A DNA stretch of 64,000 nt, taken from the NCBI RefSeq assembly GCF_910592395.1, contig NC_088310.1:18297501-18361500 (forward strand), in the 5' to 3' direction. Numbering within the stretch: the stretch's first letter is position 1; each line of letters begins with the position of its first letter. The notes below the pieces were generated by a model that had not been told where the DNA came from, made no database searches, and worked only from the letters and a program-made list of their open reading frames with translations. Positions 1-10,600 of the stretch are shown one piece after another. This DNA is from Lineus longissimus (taxonomy: Eukaryota > Nemertea > Pilidiophora > Heteronemertea > Lineidae). The translations under genes and the position numbers were made by a program.

Positions 1-2
1 AT

Positions 3-632
3 ATCAAAGAAGTAGACCCCGATGCGGACACGAAAGAAGAGGAACCCCGGCGAGCCGTATCAATTGAAGATGCGGGGAGACATAAGGTGGTTTTCCGCTA
101 CTCGCCTCTCACGCCAAAACGATTGAAAGAATTCTACCCGAAGGATAAAGTGATAGGTGACGGGGTAATGGTGTTTGGCAGACTTGCACCTTCAGGGGGT
201 GTCCAGGTAAAACTTAATGACGCGACGATTTCACAAAGACAATTTTCATTGACACTTGTCCACAAACCGGACCAGTGGTACTTCGTTTTTAAAAACCTGA
301 GCAGGCTTAAGAAGGTTTTCCTAAATGAAGAAACTTTGGGACGGGATGAAAGCAGACGACTTCCCCAGGTATCACGATTGCGTATTCGTGATCTTGATTC
401 TAAGTACGGTGAAGGGCAAAGCATGGACTTTTTGTTGTGCGTGGAGACGTCAAATAGATGGAGTAGTTACTTATTCGAGGTAACATTTAAAGCTGACTCG
501 AACTTAGACTTCGCAATGAATACACCAGGTTCACAGCTGAATGCGCCCGTGCAGTGTTCCCTCTCAGCCAATGCGTCACCAGAGGCACCCAGAAGGTGTC
601 ACAGTCTTGATGATAATGCCTTCCAACAATGA
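3..632 (+). CDS. TIFA: TIFA-like FHA adaptor, copy a (5' end outside window)
   Basis: The open frame enters at base 3 and ends at TGA 630-632. It encodes the C-terminal ~209 residues of a protein resembling vertebrate TIFA, the FHA adaptor phosphorylated by ALPK1. FHA marks: an FGR segment (bases ~174-182), an ISQRQFSL strand matching TIFA VSR.QFSL, and a K-N pair in FVFKNLS equivalent to the phosphate-contacting K/N of human TIFA. The N-terminal part carries one DPDADT motif (15-32), like the acidic context of human TIFA Thr9. Compared with copy b, the sequence jumps from GRH directly to KVVF, lacking about 85 residues with two further motif copies. The C-terminus (...AFQQ) matches copy b. 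I see no P-x-E TRAF6 motif. A LINE interrupts the 3'UTR 24 bases after the stop. Identity as TIFA-like is fairly sure; upstream exons are unknown. Confidence 0.85.
   Translation: MKEVDPDADTKEEEPRRAVSIEDAGRHKVVFRYSPLTPKRLKEFYPKDKVIGDGVMVFGRLAPSGGVQVKLNDATISQRQFSLTLVHKPDQWYFVFKNLSRLKKVFLNEETLGRDESRRLPQVSRLRIRDLDSKYGEGQSMDFLLCVETSNRWSSYLFEVTFKADSNLDFAMNTPGSQLNAPVQCSLSANASPEAPRRCHSLDDNAFQQ
15..32 (+). other. DPDADT putative phospho-Thr motif in TIFA-a
   Basis: Encodes D-P-D-A-D-T followed by K-E-E-E. It resembles the E-D-A-D-T-E-E context of human TIFA Thr9, the ALPK1 target. Phosphorylation is inferred from resemblance only. Confidence 0.6.
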
Positions 633-810
633 AATTGGTCTCTCTGTCATGAAGTGGTATTTATTTATTTATTCAAAAACCCCATAACTGGGGACATTAC
701 AATAACAATACATAGCAGGACATACAAATATACAATCTTTAAAAAGCAGTTAAATACATTGTACCCAACACCCTAGGGCCAACCCAGCAAAAAACATGAC
801 CATCGTAGGC

Positions 811-3800
811 CTATGAGGCCTTTACTAAGAGACAAACAAGCTTATGGTGCAGTGATGCTTTACGGTTGTAACTATCAGAGAAAATAAGAGACCGTATGGA
901 ATCTTCAATTCCATTAGGAGGTGACGCTTCCACTTGATTATCATTTATGCCGAAAATAAGATCCGAGGGAGACTGACCACTTCCAATAATTCTGCCAAGC
1001 AACGTGTGAGGGTTGAACTGGCCGGTAATTATATATCTGGACAAAAGTGTACAATACAGCCGAGAGCAGGGTGACTCACCACCCATTATTCTCGTAAACA
1101 AACCGTTAGTCCTCTTAACCAATACCTCTTTAACTTTTGGCACTCCAAGGGCCCGTAACAAGAAGGATGTACGGCTTCTCCGTGACAAACCAAGTACCTG
1201 TTTTAAAAGATTTCCCTGAGTAGTTTCTACTGTGTATGTCTGTTTTTGAAATATACATGGTTTCACAGCCAAACATAAGGCAGGGCATACATAAAGACTT
1301 CCATAGGTAAACCTTCGCTGCGGTACACAGACCGGGGTAACACAAACCTTTGTCATTCTGGCCATAGAAAGCTCCACGGCATTTTTTAGTTCTATTGTTC
1401 GCATGGTCCGTACTACAACCCAGTTTGTTGTAACTGACGCCTAGTATATCTAGCTGCTCCACCGAACCGAGACAGCTACCATAAATCTTCCATACAGGGT
1501 CTTTCTTAAAGTTATGCTTACCCATAATGAGGCATCGAGATTTCATCACATTGAATTTAAAACGCCATCTTATGGAGTATTGACCACATACATCAATCAA
1601 TTCTTGGAGACCACTGACTAAGCCGTCGAATTGTAATGGTCCTCACCAATACAGAAACCCCGTTTGGCATCGGTAACCATAGACAACATATCATTCAGAA
1701 ATATCTTAAACAAAGTAGGAGAGAGTTTACTCCCTTGTCTAGTTCCCTCGAGCACACTTATCTCCCTACTACAAGCACCATTCCATCTTACCATCGCCTT
1801 CATTTTACCATACCACCTATACAAGAAGAACCAGTGATGATTAGGGATTTTATCCCACAGTTTGTAAAAAAGGCCATCATGCCAAATGCTGTCAAAGCAT
1901 TTCTGTGCATCTAGCGAACAAACAAACAAAGGCGACCCATCGCTACTTCATCTGCTAAATCATGCCGAATTCTATCCCATAGCATATACCCATGGAGCGG
2001 GCAAAGTTGAAATGTAATATACATTAGTTAAATGGGCACGATGATTGAGCTACATTAAATTTCTAACGTTACTGAAGTTTTATTAAAGGTTAAACACGAA
2101 ATTAACTGCATTTAGGGACTTATTGCTGCTATCTACATGCAACCCCCAATAGATTTATTGGAGTACGCTATTTTGCACAATGCATTGAGACCAGTGACAG
2201 CAGATCCTGTTCCAAATAAGGCCCTCACATATTAGGCATATCACCTACCCACTCCCGTACCGTATGCCACTGTCGGACCAAAGCCAGGCGCATGGAGAGA
2301 TGCAGAACGCAATTCAAACTGACAACATCAGTCAGTAAAGAATAACCCAAACTGATTATCATTATAGACACATCATCCGGTATCATAAATCCCTCCACCA
2401 ACTTGGTGTGTATTGAGCTGAGGGTCACGGGGCGATAATTATTGGGAGAGTTCGGATCCAGAGTTGTTTTCTTTAGCCGATAGATGGTCGCATAATTCCT
2501 CTGACAGTCCATACAGTAAATGTTCTGTTGTCACTCCGTCACAACCGGGAGCAGTATTCCGTGGAAGAGCTTTTATCATTTCCTTAACCATCTCAGGGGA
2601 TATGACACACTCATCCCTCTCCTGTGCCAATAAGGTCTCATACCTATCTCTAACTATATTTGCAATGTTCATCTGAAACTCAGTATATGGTTCCGAGTTC
2701 TTCATAATTTTTCCAAAGAAGTTGGCAAAGTCATTCGGCACCAAAGTCGAGGGGAGATTTCCCCCCCCCTCTTTCTTTTCATAATTTTCCAAAAAACATC
2801 CATTTTCCTGTCTCTAAATAGCCTATTGTAGCGTTCGTTTCTCATTTGACCAGCATTATTCAATCCATTTCGGCAGGCCTTACGAAATTGTTTTTTCACC
2901 GCTTTCCAACAATCAAAAACTGCACCGTGTCGTGGCCTGTTGTTCTGTACCCAGAGTTTCCACCAGAAACGTTTTTTCTGTCTTAACTCTCCCAATTGCG
3001 GGCACCAAAACCTTCTGGGTTTAAAACCATTTGACCTAGTACATCCAGCTTCACAACAAGCCTCGTGAATGGCGGAATTAACATCATCGATATACTCATT
3101 CACAGAGGCTTCCATTTCACAAGGCTTATCTATGCGCAACGGATTTAATGCCGACAATTTTTCATTTAGAAGTGACCGATACTTTTTGGTTTTTGCGTTA
3201 TTTTGCCAACACGCTTAAGGAAAGACCGGCCTACTATCTCTCATAGATGTTTTACACTTTGAGCCACCAACTTTCGGGTCACTGCACTCCAGAGTGAAAA
3301 CAACGTCGATTGGCAAATGGTCACTCACGTTGCCCTCTTGTAGGGGAACAATGCTACATGATTTAACTTTATTATGTTCCTGGCTTGAGGCCAAAACATG
3401 GTCAATCCAGGTATAGACATGCATTCCGCTTCACACAAAAATATGTATATTGCACCGGTTGCTTATAGTTAAAATCCAAAACATGTAAATCATTGGCAGA
3501 AATATAATCATATAAAATTGCACTATGTTGATTAAAACCTTTGGCCCTATACCAATATTTGTTAAGATCAGGCGGAGTTGGTAATTGAACGTTGAGATCT
3601 CCCATTATCTTTATTGGACAGAGATGGGCGTATTTGTCCAAAAGCGATTGAATAGCATCAAGACATTCTATATACTGTTCTGTTTGTTTCCCGTTTGACG
3701 CATCAAAGAAAGGCATATAAGCGTTCACAACAACAGTCTTTAGTTTACCAGTATTATCACGAATGCCTATAGAAACAACCCGAGGATTGTCGACGTCAAT

Positions 3801-4121
3801 TTCATAACAGTTATAATCTGGAGACTCCTGATATTAAATGATTGAGACGCCGCCGAACGGCCTCCCTGTATAACTCGCGTCTAAATCGTTCATACTTGAC
3901 TTTGAAAAGGACTTATAAGTTGCCTGTGAATCATTATTACGATTGCTAACTTCATCCACTAAATAGATCTCGCCAGGCCTCAACCATGTCTCATTAAGGC
4001 ATAAAATATTGACTTTCTTGAGTCGTTCCAGAATATAGTCTGCCGACTGTTTGAAACCTTTACAGTTAAAAGATTCACATATTATGTCTACACTGCGGCT
4101 AGTTCCAGTATCTTTTGCCAC
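811..4121 (-). pseudogene. LINE ORF2 (endonuclease-reverse transcriptase), broken
   Basis: On the minus strand from 4121 downward, successive pieces in different frames read as one non-LTR pol. An endonuclease start (4121-3834) contains FNCKGF and LNETWLR. The endonuclease core (3728-3402) contains MGDLN. A linker follows (3157-2702), then reverse transcriptase parts: AFPRN.APG.DG style text near 2560, the NNYRPVTLSS segment at 2.4k, LDAQKCFDSIWHDGL and GTRQGSKLSPTLF at 1929-1618, and thumb/C-terminal text to 811. Stops and frameshifts separate all of these. The 1930-2215 interval lacks recognisable RT text, so a deletion or small insertion sits in the catalytic region. Not functional. Confidence 0.8.
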
Positions 4122-4948
4122 TGTCCTGGACGGAGCTCGAAGTCATTGTAGTCACGCCGGTTTTCATCCCGTGACTCATACGTATTCCGTTGCCACTGTC
4201 CTGGACGGAGCTCGAAGTCGTTGTAGTCACGCCGGTTTTCATCCCGTGACTCATACGTATTCCGTTGCCACTGTCCTGGACGGAACTCGGAGTCACTGTA
4301 GCCACGCCGGTTCTCGTCACGTGATTCGTACGTATTCCGTTGCCGCTGTCCTGAACGGGCCCCTGATTGGCGTCGATCATAGTTTCGTGATTTAGGTTTA
4401 TCCCAGTATAATGGTCTGTCGAGGCGGATGCGTCCACCTGCTGATGCTCCTTGCCGAAATGGCCGGGAGGACGCTGCTTGCAGCCTCTCGCTGGTCGGAC
4501 GAAAGGGCCGCACCACCACACCAGTGGGCCACATATCACAATTCAGTACCAGTCTTACAACATCCTTTGGAACACTAATTTTGAATGATTTGTACACCAT
4601 TTTGTTACCGAGAATGGACACCTTCACGTTGGGGATGCCCATTGATTGCACATGCTCGCTTATATGATGCGCCGTGTGTTTTGGGTCAACCTGCCCGACG
4701 TAAACATCCGACATTTCCACCGTTTCCGCATCGTTTCCCTGGTTGCCTTCAGGTTGGCTAACAACCAGTGCAGCATTGTTTTGTGATCGTTTACGGTCGT
4801 TTCGTTTCTGCCGTTTGATTTGTCTTGCGCCTTGAAAAGCCTCGTCAGGAGCGTCGGCATCAGCGCGAGCAGTCATGTGGTCCTTCTCGTTCACAGAGTT
4901 AGGCCTATCACCCGCCACACTCTGAGGGGAGGTTTCCTTTGCTGGCAA
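4088..4948 (-). pseudogene. LINE ORF1, C-terminal part with 25-residue repeats
   Basis: This 286-residue frame has no ATG-supported start and continues from ORF1 after the stop at 4956, in another frame. The middle contains a compact domain beginning DVYVGQVDPKHTA and running to WPTGVVVRPF, of the RRM-like sort seen in ORF1 proteins of CR1-type LINEs. The C-terminus holds about three tandem copies of a 25-residue unit (RNTYESRDENRR...RPGQWQ), rich in Arg and probably disordered or nucleic-acid binding. It ends just before the ORF2 start. An indel or programmed frameshift between this frame and 4956-5720 is possible; decay is more likely given ORF2. Confidence 0.6.
4110..4350 (-). repeat. 75-bp tandem repeat, about 3 copies, inside LINE ORF1
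   Basis: A 75-bp unit containing GTTGCCACTGTCCTGGACGG recurs about three times with near identity (for example 4190 and 4265), encoding the 25-residue Arg-rich repeat of ORF1. The most divergent copy is the last, near 4340. Confidence 0.8.
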
Positions 4949-4955
4949 AAGTGTA

Positions 4956-5720
4956 TCATGTTGTTAATTTATCATCATTATCGCTATCGTCACTCTCGGA
5001 CGAAGAGGAAGGTTCATCTAGGGCGCCGCCCTTCAAGAGTTCGGAATCGAACTGAGCGCGAAAGTTCTCTAAGGCTTTCACTTTTTGGTTTAAGGCAGCG
5101 TTCTCCTTTTTCATTGATTTAAGCTCGCTCTCTGCCGTAGCGAGCCGTTCGAGTATGGTCCGAACATTTTTCATCATATTTGACAGTTCCGTTTCTCTAT
5201 CTGATGTCTCATCCTCGTTCACTGACTGAGACTGCTTGCAAACGAATATCTTATCAAGATCCCTTGTCATTTGCTTATTCACCAGACTGTAGCCCATATT
5301 ACATATGTCCTCCTCTATCTTATATTTCGCCTGCCTGTTGACGATACGTCTATCCTTAAACTGCGGAAATTGCACAATTATATCCTCACAAAGTTTCTTA
5401 TGTAATGCGGTAAGAGTGTCCGTATCTAATTTCTTTAGAGTGTCGCTTATATCCTTTTGTGAGTACGCATATATACAGTCTAATGATTTCCCAAACACAG
5501 CCGGCAGGTCTGCTTTGGAAACACCAAGGATATCTTTGAGTTGCCTTATTACATCTGAGTCAGGTCTGTCATTATTCATGGTCAGTTGACCAGCGCTTGA
5601 ATTGAACCGGGTATTGTTACAATCCGGGCACAGAAATAAGTCGCCTTGGCGGAGCTTGACGGACGAATCATTGGCTTTTCTCGGACAAGCCTCCTCCGGA
5701 AGACCAGCATAACGAGGCAT
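4956..5720 (-). CDS. LINE ORF1, N-terminal part (Cys-rich segment plus coiled coil)
   Basis: A 254-residue open frame from ATG at 5720. Residues ~10-40 hold C-P-R and C-P-D-C, a possible zinc-binding segment typical of ORF1 proteins in CR1-like elements. Residues ~185-235 are heptad-like (SELKSMKKENAALNQKVKAL), a coiled coil for trimerisation or RNP assembly. The end is an acidic Ser/Asp tract. It stops just before the 4948 frame, so the two probably formed one ORF1. Its role would be nucleic-acid chaperone in retrotransposition. It belongs to the inserted LINE and not to the host gene cluster. Confidence 0.6.
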   Translation of the reverse strand: MPRYAGLPEEACPRKANDSSVKLRQGDLFLCPDCNNTRFNSSAGQLTMNNDRPDSDVIRQLKDILGVSKADLPAVFGKSLDCIYAYSQKDISDTLKKLDTDTLTALHKKLCEDIIVQFPQFKDRRIVNRQAKYKIEEDICNMGYSLVNKQMTRDLDKIFVCKQSQSVNEDETSDRETELSNMMKNVRTILERLATAESELKSMKKENAALNQKVKALENFRAQFDSELLKGGALDEPSSSSESDDSDNDDKLTT

Positions 5721-6014
5721 ACTTGAAATCCGTAATTTGCATATGTATCAAAGCACAGCGAGGTTCTATTTAGTGCGTAAATGACTGGCCCAAATGTACA
5801 ACCACTGCATGCACGTAGTTTAGCACTGGGCCAATATGGCCGACTGTAACTGCAAATAGCCAAGAGAAATGTATAAGTTCCAAGTTCTATCTTACACACT
5901 TCGGGGACGACTCGGGGTCCACGTAAACATGTATATACACTATTTGTGGGTAAAAATCCGACGTTAAGAATGTTCCACTGAATTCCTTTACTAATAAAAA
6001 TGAACTTTTATATA

Positions 6015-6496
6015 TACTGTAAAGTTTATCAGATCCGTCGCGACTGTCTTGCTTTGATGATATCTCTCATGAGGTTCCATCAGCTCAGTGGAGAGTCGCG
6101 ACGGCGCCTTGCTGAGTTTATTGTAGAGAACGACGTGTCGTAGGAGTGTTAAGTGTCGTTCATTTGCTTCGCAATCCAAAGATTTAATCCAGAGTCTCAC
6201 AAGACGCATTAGAAGAACTGTTGAGGTGATTCACTCTATAAATGTATCAAAATTGTTTATAAGGATATGCTTTTGCTCTCTGTTAAAACATGTAAAAGTG
6301 GAATAAATTTTATGCCACTTTCTGTGTCGGAGTAATTTCTTTTACACCATGTGTATCGATCTCACAAGAGTTCTTCGACAAAAGTGTCATGGAGCTCTTG
6401 ATAATCTTCCTGATCATACTCAACACCGATGTCCGAAAGTGACGTTCGTCACCGACGTGACGGGCAAATTATTTCTGCCTGCTTTTCCGGAAATCC
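6015..6496. repeat. TIFA 3' flank shared by both palindrome arms
   Basis: This stretch continues the TIFA-a 3'UTR beyond the LINE and is the inverted counterpart of about 37868-38330 next to TIFA-b. Similarity ends abruptly after TTCCGGAAATC. It carries the conserved AATAAA described separately. Small open frames here on the minus strand (5991-6209) are not supported as genes. Confidence 0.75.
6302..6307 (+). other. Polyadenylation signal of TIFA-a, now 5.7 kb from the stop codon
   Basis: AATAAA, conserved at the mirrored position in the TIFA-b 3'UTR (38033-38038 on minus). In copy a the LINE lies between the stop codon and this signal. Confidence 0.55.
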
Positions 6497-6561
6497 ATAA
6501 GTATTAAGGTAGCAGGAAGGGTTGGGCGTTTGTGGGTTCTGAGTCTGAGGGGGTTGGTGTC

Positions 6562-6623
6562 TGTTGACTGTGCTTTAAGAGAGACTAGGCATGGCGCCAG
6601 TCTCTCTTAAAGCACAGTCAACA
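6562..6623. repeat. Perfect 25-bp inverted repeat (hairpin), 12-nt loop
   Basis: The left arm 6562-6586 (starting TGTTGACTGTGC) is exactly reverse-complementary to 6599-6623, with loop AGGCATGGCGCC. It lies between the TIFA-a 3' flank and ALPK1a and has no counterpart in the other arm. It could be a small foldback insertion or a structured RNA element; nothing else identifies it. Confidence 0.8.
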
Positions 6624-7337
6624 TGCATTTGGTCTCAGTTTTTGGGTAAGTACAGAATCAAGCCAGCTCAGAAAGCAATGATTGAACGATGCTGTGGACA
6701 AGTCCAAGGATACTGCATCAGTCACGACCAACTTCTCATCAGAAAGCGTCACCACCAGCATATACAATGTTCAGTTCCAACCTGTACCAGTCCAATGCAC
6801 GCCTGTCATGGTCAGCAGTGGTCAGCTTAGCGCGATATGGAACATTCTTCCGAAACTCAAGCGAGGGAAGTCTGCTCATTAGCATAGCTCGCGCACTGCT
6901 CCTTCTTGTCAAACATCGTAGTGAAATCGTAATGGAAAACGTCTGGCTTTGCGCCAGACATTCAGACTAATAAGTGAAGAACTAATAGGTAAAGAACTTC
7001 TACTTGCGCGAGACTGCTCTGATAAAATTATCATTGCAGAGACTCCGGTTACGTACACATATATTTTTTACAATCAAAAATGCCCTCAAAAGACAACATG
7101 GAATGATTATTTTATTGATATTTCCTACTATATACCTTCCAATTATCACTTTATACAAATAGATCGGCGTTAGGTCGCATGCTTTTCTTTCCTGGTGTCA
7201 CTATAAAGCAAAATAGTTGCAACCCCGTGAATGCGCTATAAGTCCAATAACATGAATAATAAGTGACGGTGACCCGTTATAAATGTTTCGCCAGCTTCGC
7301 TTTTTTGCCGCTACGCGGCGCTTTGGGCCCTTGCGTC
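6624..7337. other. Intergenic stretch, no supported gene
   Basis: It lies between the hairpin and the start of the ALPK1a-side palindrome arm and has no match in arm 2. A 66-codon open frame (6682-6882) without a good ATG has ordinary amino-acid composition (FQPVPVQCTPVMV) but resembles nothing I know; it could be an exon or an old transposon remnant. No promoter like that upstream of ALPK1b is visible. Confidence 0.5.
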
Positions 7338-7670
7338 GAGTTCATTCGTCATGAATCATTTGTCCACTTCAAATATGCATGTATAACTGCAACACGAGCA
7401 CATGATCAGTCCCACTGCCCCAGTCTGTCCAGCAAGTCTCAACTTGTGCCAAGTCTACATTCAAGACGGCCGTCTTTATGACACTGGCTTGACGACACTC
7501 CCGGGACAATACGTTGTTCCGGGCTGCTGGCTCAAAACACCATCCGCTCGGGCGGAGACCGGTATGTTGCCTCTCCGGACATCTGTACCTTTAATGATTC
7601 AGTCGTCTCAGCTTCAACTCTGTGACGGTTTTTTCAAATCACTCATTTCAGTTCCCGTCCACGAATTGAA

Positions 7671-10600
7671 ATGAAAGGAGCTGGGGTGCAACTGAAGAAT
7701 TCCTCCTCGCAACACAAGACATTGAAGGAATGGTTCAGCGCGCTGTCGCCGAAACTCCAGCAGTTAGTTCGCGAGGCTGAGGACCAATCTTGGCCATTCG
7801 TCTTCGAGGAGTGGCAGTTCGAGCCGGACAACAAGAAGGAGATCGTCAACATCAATGATCTCATCCAGTCCAAGAATGCAGTCTATCCTGATATGACGGA
7901 GGAGGATGTTCTGAAGGTTGTTTCGCATGCCCCCTTAATCGCCGAGTTGTACAAATCTAGCATGAATTGCAGAATGCAGTCTTGATTAGAGAGGCAGTGC
8001 GAATCTCATTGGCGTCACCATTATTCGATGCCCATCGGAATTTTTTCAGTCCTTCACTGAGACAAGGCTGACTAAGAACGCCAAAATCGGCAGCAGCAGT
8101 CAGGCGGGTCAACTTCTTTGAACCCCGGTGACTCCCATACCCCGGACGCAGAGGACAGACCTCGTCCTATAGTCGCCGCGCGCCCTGTCGACCAACGAGG
8201 AAAAACGATCGGGATGACGAAATGGACTGCAATGGAGTCTAGGTGACACAGGAAATTCGAACTTTTTAACTGCAACAAGTGATATGTGCCGGTACATGTA
8301 CATGTATCGAAATGGTTGCTGAAATAACGTGTCTATCAAGTTTGACTCGGACGCCGTACGATGGCGTGATTGAAAATAATATTTCTAATGTTGTTGTTTT
8401 TTGTTTCCAGGAATGTCTTGAACTTGCCTGTTCAGAGAAGGCCTTCGAGACGGCCGCGTCAGTCGCCCTCCTGCTTGATCGGTTGATGTATTTGCATGGT
8501 AACTCCAAATACATCCTCGACAAGGTGGACGACATCAAACAGCAGGCGCCCACCACGGCCATCGCGCCACAGGTCTACATAAGGAAGGCAAGGTTCCTCA
8601 AAGATGGGGGCTCTCTCCAAGATGCGGAAAAGACGCTCGATTTCATTCTCTCAGAGAAGGGACATAAAGGTTGGTCACACCTTTAAAACTTACACTCCGG
8701 ACGCAGTGGACCGGCCTCGTACTTCATGAATAGGATGACGAAATGGCATGCCCTGGGGTCTATCAAAACTCTACTTTCCAGCTTATGCGTCCACAGATGG
8801 CGTTGTTGGAGACCAACTTTCATCAGGGCACATCCAGGTCTCTTGCGTCTTCTCTGCTTTGCCTGTTATATCTGCAGACGTTTCATCTTGGTTTTGTACT
8901 ATCTAACCTTTGTATAAAGTAAGGAGCTATGGTGCACCCAAAAAAACTGAAAGATCTGCTTCAGGAGAACTCCGTATTGGACTGTAGGTCCATGTCATTC
9001 TGAACCATCAGAGGTACTACATCTTTAAACTCCCTTCCTTTTTGTGTCACGGAGTCCGGGTTGGCGGAGTGGATCCAAAACTTAAGGGTCAAGACGGTCA
9101 TTGTACTCAATTTGTCCTTCCAGAGCAATGGCGCTATAAGGAGGAGAGCCAGTACAACCTTGTTCACGCAACATGCGTCCAGGTGAAAGGAGTTATCAGA
9201 CATAATCTCGGTAAGCTATTACTTATACTATCATTATTTTTAGCTGAGGACCAAAGACATGCATGCAAGTCCTACCCTGTCCAGGGCCTCTCGCTGTCGA
9301 GATACTGGCCAGAGATTTGATCGAAGTCCTACCCGGTCCATGGCCTATCTGGCGGGATACTGGCCAGAGATACGAAGACCTACCTGGTCCGTGGCTTCTT
9401 TTGCGGGATACTGGCCAGAGGTGTGACTTAGTTGCGAATTTGCACCTGAGAATAAGCTGTTATAATGTAATTTTGAACAGAACTGGAAATGACAGCAGGC
9501 CTTTTCAAAAGCTACTGCAACAGTATCCTGCGGAAATCGACTAGATTACACAAAAACACTTCGTTTATTGATATCAAGTGAGTGCTTGTTTATTTTTTCT
9601 GTCCCTCATGTTCTTGTATATAGGTCTTTGGTTGGAAGCTGCAGACCTTGTCCTCGAGTCTATCCGGAGATACAACAGCCTACCCAAGCCCGACCAAAAA
9701 GGAATAAGCGCCTCGTTGGGCATCCTCTCAGATGTCCTAAGAAACATCTCTAATTCAGAGTTCAAGCAGATGCTGCTGAAGTATGCGTGCCGCCATAACC
9801 ATCCCCTTGAAGAGGCCTATGCTGCGAACAAACAGGCTGCCTGGCTGACTAGATTCGACCCATTTTTCTTCGCGAGGCATACGGTAAGCGGGCGGCCTTG
9901 AAAAGACATAGTCACAATCATGAAGACTGCTTGTCTTCTTTAAATGAATTCATTGAAATACTCTGATTCTACTATTAGCTAGTATAGCCATCAATTGGTG
10001 ATTCGAACAGTTTTGCATTCTGGTGTGAACAATTATGGCAGCAGGCCTACCACATCTTTGGGCACATCCCGGTGGTCGAGTAGTGCTAAATAGTCTAGGT
10101 ATTACTCTTAAATCTTTATGCGACGCAACTAAATCTAGGGGCAACTCGCAAATCGAGTTATGGCGGAAACGACTTCGGTATCTGGGCACAGTCGATTCTG
10201 TGGGTGTGAGTGCGAATCTCCCCAAATTGGCGACAACCCTGACTGGTCACAAGTTTTTTCCTCACTTCCTTTCATTGCTTTAGCCCCTCACATTTTCTGA
10301 GGCTGATTTCATTCCATTTCTCTTCCAGCGAAGGGCTGGCGAGGTGTTGCTCATGTTCGTGATCACACTGCCTCAGGAAGACCGGCTTAAGCAGATCACT
10401 CAGGCTCTCAACGACCTCAAGATGAGCCTCAAGGGACACCTATCATTGAATAAACTCACGAGTCGAGAGCAGCTGAATGAATTCACATGCGCTGTGTACC
10501 AATGTTTCATAGCCTACCGTCTGATGGCTACCCCAGGAGCAATCTCGAAAGCTATTGAGATCGAAAAGAACTGCATGGTCATTTATGATCATCACTGCGC

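Larger units (their letters stand above)
657..6014 (-). mobile_element. CR1/L2-like non-LTR retrotransposon, decayed, inserted in TIFA-a 3'UTR
   Basis: The boundaries come from comparison with the other palindrome arm (38.33k), where GAAGTG is followed directly by TACTGTAAAG. Here about 5.36 kb separates them. The element is on the minus strand. Its 3' end is the TTTATT-rich stretch at 657-672, an (AATA)n-type tail on the element strand. It carries an ORF1 region (4088-5720) with a Cys-rich segment and coiled coil, and an ORF2 (about 811-4121) with APE-type endonuclease and reverse transcriptase pieces in several frames. The many frame breaks show it is inactive. No clear target-site duplication is seen. 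The clade is a judgement from protein style. Confidence 0.85.

Noticed and set aside
7917-7985. Extension of ALPK1a exon 1 to the stop at 7985
   Set aside because: Reading on gives an early stop; the GTTGTT donor at 7917 is phase-compatible with the next exon and gives the best length match to the human helical domain.
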